64,000 nt of DNA from NCBI GenBank assembly GCA_018110825.1, contig JAGBCL010000115.1, forward strand, positions 62,001-126,000, in the 5' to 3' direction. The notes below the pieces were generated by a model, which saw only the letters and a list, made by a program, of their open reading frames with translations, was not told the origin of the DNA and did not search any database. Position 1 is the stretch's first letter, and every line of letters starts with the position of its first letter. Below are positions 42,006-50,880 of the stretch, piece by piece. The position numbers were made by a program, and so were the translations under genes. Origin of the DNA: Oscillospiraceae bacterium. GTDB taxonomy: Bacteria > Bacillota > Clostridia > Oscillospirales > Ruminococcaceae.

Positions 42006-42944
42006 ATGGCATCAAAAGGAGCAAAAATTGCACTCACTTATCTAATCACAATTATTGTTACCCTGCTTGTAATCGGCGGTATCGGATATATGCTGCTTCA
42101 GGAAATTATGGCACCTAAGGAAGAAAAACAGCCTGAAATCAATCTTGAACAGATGGGTTCAATCAATGATTATGTTCCCGTTTTTGAAAACAATAAAACC
42201 ACTCTGATTATATTCGATTCAGAAAAAAGAATGAGCGGATGCAGCTTCATGGTGGTAAGAATGCTTGCCGATGAAAGACGTATTACTGTTATGCCTCTCC
42301 CTTCCGATACATATTCAAATGTCGGCGGAACAGAAAACAGTATTTATGAATTCTACCGTCTCGGCGGTACAGCTGACGCTGTTTCAGCTGTGGAAGCCGC
42401 TTTGGATGTTGATATTGACTACTATCTCAAGCTTAACAATGAAAGCTTCAGCGTAATTGTAGATATTTTCGGCGGTGTGGACTTCCACATTCCTTATAAT
42501 CTTGAATATGAAAATCCCGATACAGGCGAAGAAACTATTTTCCGTGAGGGCGAAACCTACCTCGATTCCAGAGACCTGAGAAAAATCATCACATATCCTC
42601 TTTACTCATCAGGTGAGGAATACAGGGCTAAAATGACAGGTGTTGCAGTAAATGACCTTATCAACAGAAATGTTGCCCCTGGTTTTTCAAAGTATGTTGA
42701 TGACTATTTCAGCACTATTGTCAATTCTACAGTTGAAACAAACTTTACTGCATATGACTATGAATCACAGGCTGACGCAATCAAATATGTTTCCGAGAAC
42801 GACGAAAACATATGCCAGCTTCTTACAGTAACCGGTCAGTATAATGAAAATGCATTGTTCGTGCTTGACGAAAATTTCCTCAAATCACTTCCTGAACGCT
42901 TCAAGCTTTATGAAGCGGTTTCAGATATGACAGCTTCTGAATAA
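42006..42944 (+). CDS. Degenerate LCP (LytR-CpsA-Psr) family protein
   Basis: The 312-residue protein has one N-terminal anchor (about residues 8-30) and an outer LCP-like domain recognised by ITVMPLPSDTYSNVGG, YEFYRLGGTADAVSAVE and FSVIVDIFGGVDFHIP. True LCP transferases attach glycopolymers to peptidoglycan and carry a conserved arginine in the PRDT position and an Asp/Arg-rich first block; here PRDT reads PSDT. Catalysis is therefore doubtful and a binding or regulatory role is possible. GAAAGGA precedes the ATG. Confidence 0.75.
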   Translation: MASKGAKIALTYLITIIVTLLVIGGIGYMLLQEIMAPKEEKQPEINLEQMGSINDYVPVFENNKTTLIIFDSEKRMSGCSFMVVRMLADERRITVMPLPSDTYSNVGGTENSIYEFYRLGGTADAVSAVEAALDVDIDYYLKLNNESFSVIVDIFGGVDFHIPYNLEYENPDTGEETIFREGETYLDSRDLRKIITYPLYSSGEEYRAKMTGVAVNDLINRNVAPGFSKYVDDYFSTIVNSTVETNFTAYDYESQADAIKYVSENDENICQLLTVTGQYNENALFVLDENFLKSLPERFKLYEAVSDMTASE

Positions 42945-42966
42945 TTTTTATATTACAGCAAATAAT

Positions 42967-42996
42967 ACTCTCGGAAGTACGCTTCCGGGAGTTTTT
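42967..42996 (+). terminator. Terminator of the LCP-like gene
   Basis: ACTCTCGGAAG pairs with CTTCCGGGAGT, followed by six T. Confidence 0.85.
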
Positions 42997-43031
42997 TGTC
43001 GTAACAAATCCGACAGGAAAGGAAGGATAAA

Positions 43032-43238
43032 ATGTTTGATAAAATTGCTTTGGCACTGCTTGTAGTCGGCGGTCTCAACTGGGGCCTTGTAGGTATTTTC
43101 GGTTTTGACCTTGTTGCATGGCTTTTCGGTGGAACAACAGCACTGCTCAGCAGAGTTGTATATGTGCTTGTTGCCCTCTCCGCAGTATGGTGCATCACAC
43201 TTCTTTTCAGAAGAAACGCAATCGCAGAAGCTCATTAA
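43032..43238 (+). CDS. DUF378 small membrane protein
   Basis: A 68-residue protein with two spans. It has the family phrase ALLVVGGLNWGLVGIFGFDLV and a conserved Trp near the start of the second half. DUF378 proteins are small inner-membrane proteins of unknown role, common in Firmicutes. A strong ribosome site (GGAAAGGAAGGA) precedes the ATG. Confidence 0.88.
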   Translation: MFDKIALALLVVGGLNWGLVGIFGFDLVAWLFGGTTALLSRVVYVLVALSAVWCITLLFRRNAIAEAH

Positions 43239-43267
43239 CCATTGAAAAAGGATACATCATATCCTGA

Positions 43268-43290
43268 AAAAGGCGGCTGACAGCCGCCTT
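43268..43290. terminator. Bidirectional terminator
   Basis: AAAGGCGGCT / AGCCGCCTTT with a three-base loop, between convergent genes. Confidence 0.85.
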
Positions 43291-43298
43291 TACATACT

Positions 43299-44129
43299 TT
43301 ATCTTGATTTTATCCAGTCAACCGCCATTCCGAACCAGCGTGCACAATCGGGATTTATATGTCCCTCATAGCCTGCTGTCGAATCATCGCAGAGTGACAA
43401 TCCATGCACACCGCTTTCAAAGATATGGCATGCAAAAGGTATTTTCTTTTCTGCAAGTGCGGAAGCAAACATCAGCGTATTTTCAACCGGAACAAGCCCA
43501 TCATCGGCAGTATGCCAGATAAACACCGGAGGAGTTGCATCGCTTACCTGCTTTTCAAGGGATACTGTTTCCATCATTTCAGCAGGATAATCCGTGCCCA
43601 CAATATTTACAATTGAACTGTCATGACGTTTTTCACCTGAGGTTATAACGGGATAGCAAAGCACCGCACCATTCGGTTTATACAAATGGGAACTGCCACC
43701 AAGAGCGTCAGTGATAAATGGCTTGTTCCAATGAACAGCCAGACTTGCGGCAAGGTGACCTCCCGCTGAAAATCCGCTTACCATGATTTTATCAGGGTCA
43801 ACTCCCAGTTTCTCAGCGTTGCTTCTTACATAAGCCATAGCCTGCGCAAGCTCAAGAAGTGCAGTAGGAAACATCTTGTTTACACAGCTGTAACGAAGCA
43901 CAAACGCAGGTATACCGTAAGCCGCATAGCGAAGTGCCACGGGTTCAGCCTCACGCACTGAACAATACTCGTATCCCCCGCCGGGACATATTATGACTGC
44001 GGGACGCTGCTTCAACTCTATGTTGTCATGTTTTACAAGTGTGTATAAATCCAGCTCCGAACAGCACCCGTCAGGATTGATTCCTGCCTTTTCATATGAT
44101 ACTTCAAGTTTTATAGTTTTCTTTTCCAT
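43299..44129 (-). CDS. Alpha/beta hydrolase, acetyl-esterase-like
   Basis: A hydrolase of 276 residues without a signal peptide. The oxyanion loop is CPGGGYEYCS (about 49-58), the nucleophile Ser121 lies in GFSAGGH, the acid is probably Asp210 in HTADDGLVP and the base His242 in ESGVHGLSL. The pattern resembles carbohydrate acetyl/feruloyl esterases and BD-FAE-type enzymes that deacetylate imported oligosaccharides. The substrate cannot be fixed from sequence. AAAGGAA precedes the ATG. Confidence 0.83.
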   Translation of the reverse strand: MEKKTIKLEVSYEKAGINPDGCCSELDLYTLVKHDNIELKQRPAVIICPGGGYEYCSVREAEPVALRYAAYGIPAFVLRYSCVNKMFPTALLELAQAMAYVRSNAEKLGVDPDKIMVSGFSAGGHLAASLAVHWNKPFITDALGGSSHLYKPNGAVLCYPVITSGEKRHDSSIVNIVGTDYPAEMMETVSLEKQVSDATPPVFIWHTADDGLVPVENTLMFASALAEKKIPFACHIFESGVHGLSLCDDSTAGYEGHINPDCARWFGMAVDWIKSR

Positions 44130-44145
44130 AAGAAGTTCCTTTCAA

Positions 44146-44178
44146 AAAAGGCATAAAGGATATACCTTTATGCCTTTT
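44146..44178 (-). terminator. Terminator of the small membrane protein gene
   Basis: A 14-base-pair stem (AAAAGGCATAAAGG and complement) with a five-base loop, lying next to the stop codon at 44181. Confidence 0.85.
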
Positions 44179-44180
44179 AT

Positions 44181-44453
44181 TTATTCCTCATCACTGTTTG
44201 AAGCGAAGAAAAGCTTTACTGTCATAATGATTCCCAATGCCGAATTTACAATAGACAGCGCAATTGCAATAACATTAAGAATAATTCCCGGTCTAGAATT
44301 ATAATCCTTATGCTGCTTTTTCAATCCGATTACAAGGCCAGGAATTGAACAACCATAAGAAACAAATGGAAGAAACAGCGAGAAAACCAATCCTACAATG
44401 CCGAGCACAAGACTGGACACGCAAAGTTTTTTACTGTTGTTTTCATTATTCAT
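44181..44453 (-). CDS. Small DUF4190-like membrane protein
   Basis: The 90-residue protein has two spans (about 12-42 and 55-82) linked by a basic loop. The SLVLGIVGLVFSLFLPF start and the GIILNVIAIALSIVNSALG second span resemble DUF4190-type small membrane proteins. Function unknown. It has a clear promoter and a GGGAGGA ribosome site and is monocistronic. Confidence 0.7.
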   Translation of the reverse strand: MNNENNSKKLCVSSLVLGIVGLVFSLFLPFVSYGCSIPGLVIGLKKQHKDYNSRPGIILNVIAIALSIVNSALGIIMTVKLFFASNSDEE

Positions 44454-44493
44454 AAAGCAATCCTCCCACTAAATAACATTTCTTCAAAGAAGA

Positions 44494-44522
44494 ATTTTAC
44501 CACATCAAATTGGTTTTGTCAA
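44494..44522 (-). promoter_or_regulatory. Promoter of the small membrane protein gene
   Basis: Minus-strand TTGACA (44517-44522) and TAAAAT (44494-44499) with a 17-base spacer. Confidence 0.7.
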
Positions 44523-44530
44523 CAGAAAAA

Positions 44531-45898
44531 TCACATTCTTCGCCTGGTCTTTGCCGAAACCTTTTTCATTCTTCTTTTACGTTTTTTTGTTGCAAGAACA
44601 TAAACTACAATATATAAAGCAATAAGTACAGCAGCAATAACAATTGCCAGTTTGAACCAGAATGAACTGACAAATGCCTTCGCTTTCATAACATTGTATT
44701 CAAGCTGCGAAAGCTCCACGCTGTCTCTAGCAACAAGATTGACCGTACACAATTCCTCACCTGAAAGTGAAAGGGTGTAGGTTCCGAAAACTGTACCTTT
44801 CTCAACAGGTGCAAGTACTGCACCGTCTGAATCAAGGTATCCGGTTGTATTGATTTCCCTTTTCAGACTGGAGATATCAAGGGTATTGGGCCATAATGTC
44901 GAAAAATCCTCCTCGGGAACAAGAAGAACATGCTCTGCGTTGTCACCGAGTTTAACTGGTATTTCAGTAATTTCATCTGTAGTGCTCAGAATTTTGTCAT
45001 AGGAAAAAGTATTGAATGCCCACTCAAAAATGTTCTTGTGGTCGGTATACTGTTCATAAGCCTTGTAGCCCTCTGCGTCATACATTGGTGCACCTAATGT
45101 TACCAGCAGGTAATTGTTTCCGTCACGGGAAGCCATTGCAGCAAGGTTTCGTCCTGACTCGTCAAGTGTACCGGTTTTAAGTCCCCTTGCAGGCTCATAA
45201 TAGAATTCGCCCTTGAGTGTCATGGCATTGGTATGATGAATTGTTGCCCAGTTATCCCCATGATAATTTGTTCCGCTGAGAGTAAACTCAGTTGTGGTTG
45301 CAATCTCCACAAACTTGGGGTAATTGTCAATTGCATACTTTGCAATGAGCGCCATATCACGGGCATTGGTGTACTGATTTTCATCAAAAAGGCCGTGAGG
45401 GTTAACAAAATTTGTACCTGTACAACCGATTTCCTTAGCCTTCTGATTCATCATATCAATAAAATTCGGTATACTCTCGCCTCCGACATGATAAGCAAGA
45501 ATACCTGCAGACTCACATGCAGAAGCCATCAGCATTGAATACATAAGGTCACGTGCAGTAATAACCTCACCTCTTGAGTAACCGACAGATGACGGATTTT
45601 TACCGTAAAGGTCATCAAAAACGACAAGCGGTGCCTCAATCTCAGTATTATCCAGGTCCTTTATATGGTCAAGAACAACTATTGCCGTCATAATCTTTAC
45701 CAAAGAAGCAGGATACATTTTCTTTGTAGGATTTTTTTCATACACAATAATATCCTTGTCAAGATTGATAAGAACAGCCGCCTCACTGGTAACGGTAAAA
45801 TTCGGAGTAAAGGTTACAGCAGCCGCAGAAACCTGAGAAAAAATGCTTACAGTAAGAGCCGCCGCAACTGTCACGGCTAATTTTTTCAGAAAGTTCAT
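44531..45898 (-). CDS. D-alanyl-D-alanine carboxypeptidase (DacF/PBP5 family)
   Basis: An exported protein of 455 residues with a signal peptide ending near VSAAA. The peptidase S11 domain has SLVK (Ser65, Lys68) as SxxK and LKTGTLDE as KTG. The second motif reads SACES where the family usually has SxN. A C-terminal beta domain, one membrane span and a very basic tail (KKRKRRMKK) follow. It trims the terminal D-Ala of muropeptide stems. The start at 45898 fits the signal peptide, but its ribosome site is weak; a TTG at 45940 abuts AAAGGAG and cannot be excluded. Confidence 0.88.
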   Translation of the reverse strand: MNFLKKLAVTVAAALTVSIFSQVSAAAVTFTPNFTVTSEAAVLINLDKDIIVYEKNPTKKMYPASLVKIMTAIVVLDHIKDLDNTEIEAPLVVFDDLYGKNPSSVGYSRGEVITARDLMYSMLMASACESAGILAYHVGGESIPNFIDMMNQKAKEIGCTGTNFVNPHGLFDENQYTNARDMALIAKYAIDNYPKFVEIATTTEFTLSGTNYHGDNWATIHHTNAMTLKGEFYYEPARGLKTGTLDESGRNLAAMASRDGNNYLLVTLGAPMYDAEGYKAYEQYTDHKNIFEWAFNTFSYDKILSTTDEITEIPVKLGDNAEHVLLVPEEDFSTLWPNTLDISSLKREINTTGYLDSDGAVLAPVEKGTVFGTYTLSLSGEELCTVNLVARDSVELSQLEYNVMKAKAFVSSFWFKLAIVIAAVLIALYIVVYVLATKKRKRRMKKVSAKTRRRM

Positions 45899-46154
45899 AT
45901 ATGTAATTATGCCCCATATTTGCAAAAATATCGGGGTCAAACTCCTTTCATAAATTATACATTATAATTATAACAAATATTTTTACAAAAGGGAAGAGTT
46001 TTTTCAAAAATTTATTGCTGCATAAAACAAGATAAATATTGCTGCTGTAAGTTGCAATTTAATGTAATCCTTTACTGCACAAATCGGTTCAAGCTGTCCC
46101 TGAAAAATGATGTAAATATGTTGTGAATTGACATAGAAATATATAGAAGAAACG

Positions 46155-46163
46155 TGGTATAAT
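46155..46163 (+). promoter_or_regulatory. Extended -10 promoter of the PFK gene
   Basis: TGG-TATAAT about 48 bases before the start codon. A TTGACA at 46128 is too far away to be its -35. Confidence 0.45.
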
Positions 46164-46210
46164 ATTTACAGATAATTTTTCGGAATACTAAAAAAGGTTG
46201 GGTTACTACT

Positions 46211-47434
46211 ATGTTTAATGTTGCTGTTGCACAGTCAGGCGGTCCTACCGCCGCTATCAATTCTTCCCTCGCAGGTGTTTTCACTGCTGCTCTTGAAAGT
46301 GAAGAAATCGGCACAATCTACGGCTCGATAAATGGTATCGAGGGCGTGCTCAAGGACGAATTCGTTGATTTACAGAAAATCCTTACCTCAGAATATGATA
46401 TTGACCTGCTCATGAAAACTCCGTCTACAGTTCTCGGTTCCTGCCGTTTCAAACTTAAAAATGCTGACGATGATGATACCGACTACCGCAGAGCAGCAGA
46501 GGTTTTCGCTAAGCACAACATCAAGGCTTTCTTCTACATCGGCGGTAACGACTCAATGGACACTGTTATGAAGCTTGACAAATGGTTCAAAGCCAACAAT
46601 ATCGATATTAAGGTTGTTGGTGTACCTAAAACAATCGACAACGACGTTATGGCTACAGACCATACCCCCGGTTTCGGTTCAGCGGCTAAATACGTTGCAA
46701 CTTCTATGCAGGAAATTATCCGCGACAGCCGCGTTTATTCTATTCCGTCTGTAACAATCGTTGAAATAATGGGCCGTGACGCAGGCTGGCTCACAGCTTC
46801 CTCCTGCGTGCTCCGTGCAAACGGCGAGCCTGCGCCACACCTTATTTATTTGCCAGAGTCAGAATTTTCCATTGAGAAATTCCTTGACGACATCCGCATT
46901 GCCCAGCAGAAATACAAAGCTGTTATTATTGCTGTTTCCGAGGGTATCAAGTTTGATGATGAAAAATACCTGGCAAGCGGATTCTCATCAGAACTTACCG
47001 ACGCATTCGGTCACAAGTACCTCTCAGGCGTTGGCAAGTACCTTGAAAAGATTGTTGGTGCAAATATCGGCTGCAAGGTTCGTTCTATCGAGCTGAACGT
47101 TATGCAGAGATGCAGCTCCCACATTGCTTCCCTTACAGACATCACCGAGGCTAAGACAATCGGTGAAGAAGCTGTCAAGGCTGCACTCCGCGGCGAAAGC
47201 GGCGTAATGATGATTTTCAAACGTATCAGCAACAACCCTTACCGTGTGGAAGTTGTTTCCGCAGATATCAGCGGCATTGCCAACAAGGAAAAGTTCTTCC
47301 CTGCTGAATGGATTAACTCCAAGGGCAACAATGTTACAGTTGACGCACTCAACTACTTCCTGCCGCTTATTCAGGGTGAACCTACAATTGAGTATATGAA
47401 CGGTATCCCCGTACATTTCAGATTGAATCAGTAA
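46211..47434 (+). CDS. 6-phosphofructokinase, pyrophosphate-dependent type
   Basis: A phosphofructokinase of 407 residues with AQSGGPTAAINSSLAGV at the N-terminus, FYIGGNDSMDT and PKTIDNDVMATDHTPGFGSA (about 139-158). GGND and the lysine of PKTIDND are the marks of the PPi-using group, whereas ATP-dependent enzymes have GGDGS and PGTIDND. It phosphorylates fructose-6-phosphate with PPi, reversibly, in glycolysis. Monocistronic, with a strong terminator. Confidence 0.93.
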   Translation: MFNVAVAQSGGPTAAINSSLAGVFTAALESEEIGTIYGSINGIEGVLKDEFVDLQKILTSEYDIDLLMKTPSTVLGSCRFKLKNADDDDTDYRRAAEVFAKHNIKAFFYIGGNDSMDTVMKLDKWFKANNIDIKVVGVPKTIDNDVMATDHTPGFGSAAKYVATSMQEIIRDSRVYSIPSVTIVEIMGRDAGWLTASSCVLRANGEPAPHLIYLPESEFSIEKFLDDIRIAQQKYKAVIIAVSEGIKFDDEKYLASGFSSELTDAFGHKYLSGVGKYLEKIVGANIGCKVRSIELNVMQRCSSHIASLTDITEAKTIGEEAVKAALRGESGVMMIFKRISNNPYRVEVVSADISGIANKEKFFPAEWINSKGNNVTVDALNYFLPLIQGEPTIEYMNGIPVHFRLNQ

Positions 47435-47491
47435 AAATGAACCGTCCCGTTTTTGCACAAGTCCAGTAAAAACGGACAATAGAAAAAGAAC

Positions 47492-47538
47492 CCCCTCCTA
47501 TGGTGCAATGGAAACATTTGCCATAGGAGGGGTGTTTT
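47492..47538. terminator. Bidirectional terminator
   Basis: A perfect 12-base-pair stem (CCCCTCCTATGG and complement) whose loop contains a second mini-stem with a GAAA loop, between convergent genes. Confidence 0.85.
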
Positions 47539-47589
47539 GTGCTGTCAGTACAATTTGGGGCGGTGCACATTGCCCGTCGGTTCTGGAAT

Positions 47590-49626
47590 TTATGGATTAA
47601 TAACAGCAGTAAAGGTAATGTTGGTCATGTCACTTGTCACGGTAAACTGTTCTCCGATTGTTAAAGCCCTATCCATTCCGGTGACATTGTAAGAGTTTAC
47701 AGATATGTCCTCAGGTGCTACGCCATGCACTTCTGTGTATTTGGCTATATACGCTGTTGAATCAAAAGACGGTATCGTATAGATATAACCAACACAGGTG
47801 GTTTCAGTTTTGTAAATTATGTTATTACAAATAAATGTTACCGTAACATTATCAGCATAAACAGCGTCAAACTGAATATTCGTGTCAGAGTTTGATTCAA
47901 ATTCATAGGCGTTATCATATTTTGCAACCAAAGAAGCTCCGGCAGAATATTGTCCTCGTTCTTTTTGAACTCCGCCAGAAGTAACACCTCTGTGTGACCA
48001 GTACTGGAATGTAGCGTTAGCCTTTCCTCCGGGCTGTGGAAGATTGAAGCTGCTGTTCATGGCATAAGTTCCCACAAGTGATGTTTCTCCGTTGTCGTTG
48101 ACATAAACACTGAACAGGGTGGTGGAATATTTTACAGTGACAGTAACAACGTTACCAGGGCCTTCAGTTGTCTCACCAATTGAATCGTATTTATATGTTA
48201 TGCCGTCAACAGTTATTTCATCCAGAAAATCAGGTAGTGCTATATTTTCATCATAAGCAACTGTCTGAGACGGAGCAACCTCAAGTCCGCCTGGGTCGGA
48301 AATAAACTTAAATGTGTAATAAGCAGGAGTTGTTGTTACTTCAGTTGTTGTTTCAGTTGTTACCTCGGTTGTTACTTCAGTGGTTGTTTCAGATGAAGTA
48401 GTAGATGGGGGAGAAGGAACTGTAGTTCTTGCAGGAGTTCCGGAAACAGGGATTTCCTTTTTGGTTGTAGTAACAGTAGTTTCCTTTGTGGTCTTGGCTG
48501 TGGTTTTTTCTGTTGTTGTTTCTTTCTTTTTATTTGTAGTTTTTGCAGTAGTTTTTTCGGTAACTTCTGCAGTTGTAGTTGCAGGAGCATCAGTGACTGT
48601 TGTTTCAGTAACAGCTGTAGTTTCAGTCGGAATCACTGTTGTTTCTTCTGTTGTAGTAGTTTCAGGAACTGTAGTTTCCGAAACAGCTGCAGTAGTTGTT
48701 GTAGTTGTTGTTTCGGACTCGGAAGTTGTTTCCTCCGAAATTGATGTCTCTGTAATCACCTCTGTCTCATCGGTGTAATTGCTTCCGAGAATAGCTTCGA
48801 GAACCTCATCGCTCAGAATAATTTCATAGTTGTCATGAGTATTTAAAAGACGGTCAAGCACATCGTCAGGAATGATTGCAGTGTTAAGCGGCATAATCGG
48901 ACTCTCACCCTCGCCTACAAGAGCAAATGTATCACTGCCGTCAGATTTACGCAGAACGAAGTACGATGTGCCATTGATTTCAGCACCTGAAATATTTCCC
49001 TCAGCAGGAATAGTTAAAATAGCTACGCTCTCGTTTGGCTTGACAACAACAGGCTCGCCCCTTGGATTCCCCTCTTCGTCAATAAGCTGAACCTCAACAT
49101 TACCGTGGAAAACAGAAAGGTCAGTTATGTATGTTCCGTCATCAAGAACACGTACCGAAACGTAGAAGCTTGTTCCTCGTACAGCCATAGTCGCTTTCGG
49201 AGTGTTAACCGAGTACGAAGAATTGTCAGAAAGCGGCTCTGTAATTTCATTGAGAGTACCGCCGCTTCTGAGATTTATGGAGGTAAGGCTGTCTTCTTCA
49301 GTGCCTTCCGCAATAAGTTCAAGAACGGTTTTCGGGTCAAGCGAAAGATATTTGTTACCGTCAAGTGAAAGACGCATAGAGCTTTCATCACCGACTTCGA
49401 TAATATCGCCGCTTTCAAGGTTCATTCCCTCGTAAGCGTCCATAGCACCTGTATCTGCACGGGTTACAACAGAAGTTCCCGTCATTTCAAATATTTTAAG
49501 CAGGCGAAAAGCCTCAGGTGCACCGGAAATAATAATCACAGCAGCAACTGTGCCCGCAACAGCAACAGTTGTAGCAATACCGGCAATAATTTTTGCCTTA
49601 AGTGAAAGAGAAGCAAGAAATTTCAT
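47590..49626 (-). CDS. FecR-domain surface protein with Thr-rich linker
   Basis: The 678-residue protein has one N-terminal membrane span (about 12-34), a FecR-like beta domain (about 60-185, with MAVRGTSFYVSVR), a low-complexity Thr/Glu/Val/Lys linker (about 285-430) and a C-terminal region with beta-grasp, InlB-like repeats (FKFISDPGGLEVAPSQTV, FQYWSHRG). It is probably anchored in the membrane with most of the chain outside. FecR domains often sense or bind ligands; no sigma factor partner is nearby. The linker was probably built by repeat expansion and may be glycosylated. The function is open. Confidence 0.75.
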   Translation of the reverse strand: MKFLASLSLKAKIIAGIATTVAVAGTVAAVIIISGAPEAFRLLKIFEMTGTSVVTRADTGAMDAYEGMNLESGDIIEVGDESSMRLSLDGNKYLSLDPKTVLELIAEGTEEDSLTSINLRSGGTLNEITEPLSDNSSYSVNTPKATMAVRGTSFYVSVRVLDDGTYITDLSVFHGNVEVQLIDEEGNPRGEPVVVKPNESVAILTIPAEGNISGAEINGTSYFVLRKSDGSDTFALVGEGESPIMPLNTAIIPDDVLDRLLNTHDNYEIILSDEVLEAILGSNYTDETEVITETSISEETTSESETTTTTTTAAVSETTVPETTTTEETTVIPTETTAVTETTVTDAPATTTAEVTEKTTAKTTNKKKETTTEKTTAKTTKETTVTTTKKEIPVSGTPARTTVPSPPSTTSSETTTEVTTEVTTETTTEVTTTPAYYTFKFISDPGGLEVAPSQTVAYDENIALPDFLDEITVDGITYKYDSIGETTEGPGNVVTVTVKYSTTLFSVYVNDNGETSLVGTYAMNSSFNLPQPGGKANATFQYWSHRGVTSGGVQKERGQYSAGASLVAKYDNAYEFESNSDTNIQFDAVYADNVTVTFICNNIIYKTETTCVGYIYTIPSFDSTAYIAKYTEVHGVAPEDISVNSYNVTGMDRALTIGEQFTVTSDMTNITFTAVINP

Positions 49627-49768
49627 AATAAGCTCCTTTGCATAAAATTAAAAAGATTATTTCCAAAATTTAAAATCGTTTATAATACAGATTATAACAT
49701 AAAAAAATTGATTTGTCACTATTTTTATGAATTTTTTTTGAATTTCTATTTACTTTTTTTGTGTAAAA

Positions 49769-49777
49769 TGGTATAAT
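49769..49777 (+). promoter_or_regulatory. Extended -10 promoter of the cyclase gene
   Basis: TGG-TATAAT ending at 49777, with TTTACT as a poor -35 about 17 bases upstream. Confidence 0.45.
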
Positions 49778-49811
49778 ATTATTAAACAATATCTTGAAAG
49801 GAAGATTTTGT

Positions 49812-50831
49812 ATGGATAACAATGCTATACTTGACCATATTTTTGAAATAACATCGGATTTGTACAAGCAGATGAGCGTGAATGATTCGGATATTTCCAA
49901 TGACCACGCTGAAATATTCAGACTTCTTACAGAACTGAGCAAGGTGCTGGTAAATGCCGACAGAGCCAGCTTCTGGAAATGGGATAAGCGTTCTCATGAA
50001 CTCTGGACAACCGCTGCTGTAGGAACCGGTAAAATTACTATCCCTGAGGGGACAGGCATGGTAGGTAAAGCTCTTGCCGAGGGAAGAACAATTATTACCA
50101 ATGACCCGTACAACCACCCCGATTTCAATTCTGCTGTAGATAAAAAGACAGGCTACGTTACAAAATCAATTCTTGTAATGCCGGTTTCCAATTGCAAGGG
50201 CGAGTTTATCGGTGCATATCAAGCAATAAACAAGCTCAGCGATGACGGAAAATTCAATATGGAAGAGGATGTGCGCAGACTTTCAATGGCTGCATTTATC
50301 TGTGGAATTACACTTGAATCGGAATCTTTCCTCGATGACTCTCTCCATGACAAGCTTACCGACCTTAAAAACAGAATGGGCTTTCATCACGATTACAATA
50401 ATACATATAAAAAGCTCCTGGACAACCCCGATGAAATCCATACAGTTTCTCTGTTTATCTGCGACATTGACTTTTTCAAAAAGGTCAACGATACATACGG
50501 CCATAACGCAGGGGATGCTGTGTTGAAGCATGTAGCCGGAATGTTCCGTCAGAATTCAAGAATATGCGACGGTATATATCGTTGGGGCGGCGAAGAATTC
50601 ATTGTAATTCTGCCTGAAACCTCAGCTGAGCAGGCAGCAGAAATTGCAGAGCGTCTGAGAATGGTTATAATGGATTCCGTCTGTGAATTTGAAGATTTGT
50701 CAATCAAGGTTACAATGAGTTTTGGTGTAACAGAAATTGACCCGATGAAGTCAATTGAAGAAAACATCAATATTGCCGATGAAAAACTATATACTGCAAA
50801 ACAGAATGGCAGAAATCAGGTTGTACTTTAA
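49812..50831 (+). CDS. GAF-GGDEF diguanylate cyclase
   Basis: A soluble protein of 339 residues with a GAF domain (about 25-165, including GTGMVGKALAEGRTIITNDP) and a GGDEF domain with DIDFFKKVNDTYGHNAGDAVL and RWGGEEF (about 255-261). The GGEEF active site and the metal-binding aspartate are intact, so it should make cyclic-di-GMP in response to a GAF ligand. The ATG at 49812 follows AAAGGAAG by seven bases; the TTG at 49794 lies before that site. No obvious inhibitory RxxD site was noted. Confidence 0.9.
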   Translation: MDNNAILDHIFEITSDLYKQMSVNDSDISNDHAEIFRLLTELSKVLVNADRASFWKWDKRSHELWTTAAVGTGKITIPEGTGMVGKALAEGRTIITNDPYNHPDFNSAVDKKTGYVTKSILVMPVSNCKGEFIGAYQAINKLSDDGKFNMEEDVRRLSMAAFICGITLESESFLDDSLHDKLTDLKNRMGFHHDYNNTYKKLLDNPDEIHTVSLFICDIDFFKKVNDTYGHNAGDAVLKHVAGMFRQNSRICDGIYRWGGEEFIVILPETSAEQAAEIAERLRMVIMDSVCEFEDLSIKVTMSFGVTEIDPMKSIEENINIADEKLYTAKQNGRNQVVL

Positions 50832-50841
50832 TTGAATTAAG

Positions 50842-50880
50842 AAAAAATCCTGAGAAGAATCACTCTTCTCAGGATTTTTT
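50842..50880. terminator. Bidirectional terminator
   Basis: A strong stem of about 17 base pairs (AAAAAATCCTGAGAAGA and complement) between the convergent cyclase and spoVT genes. Confidence 0.9.

Noticed and set aside
46128-46163. TTGACA with TATAAT as a normal promoter of the PFK gene
   Set aside because: The spacer is 24 bases, too long; the extended -10 alone is more likely.
48380-48778. Val/Ser-rich plus-strand frame
   Set aside because: Complement of the Thr-rich linker; composition comes from the repeat only.
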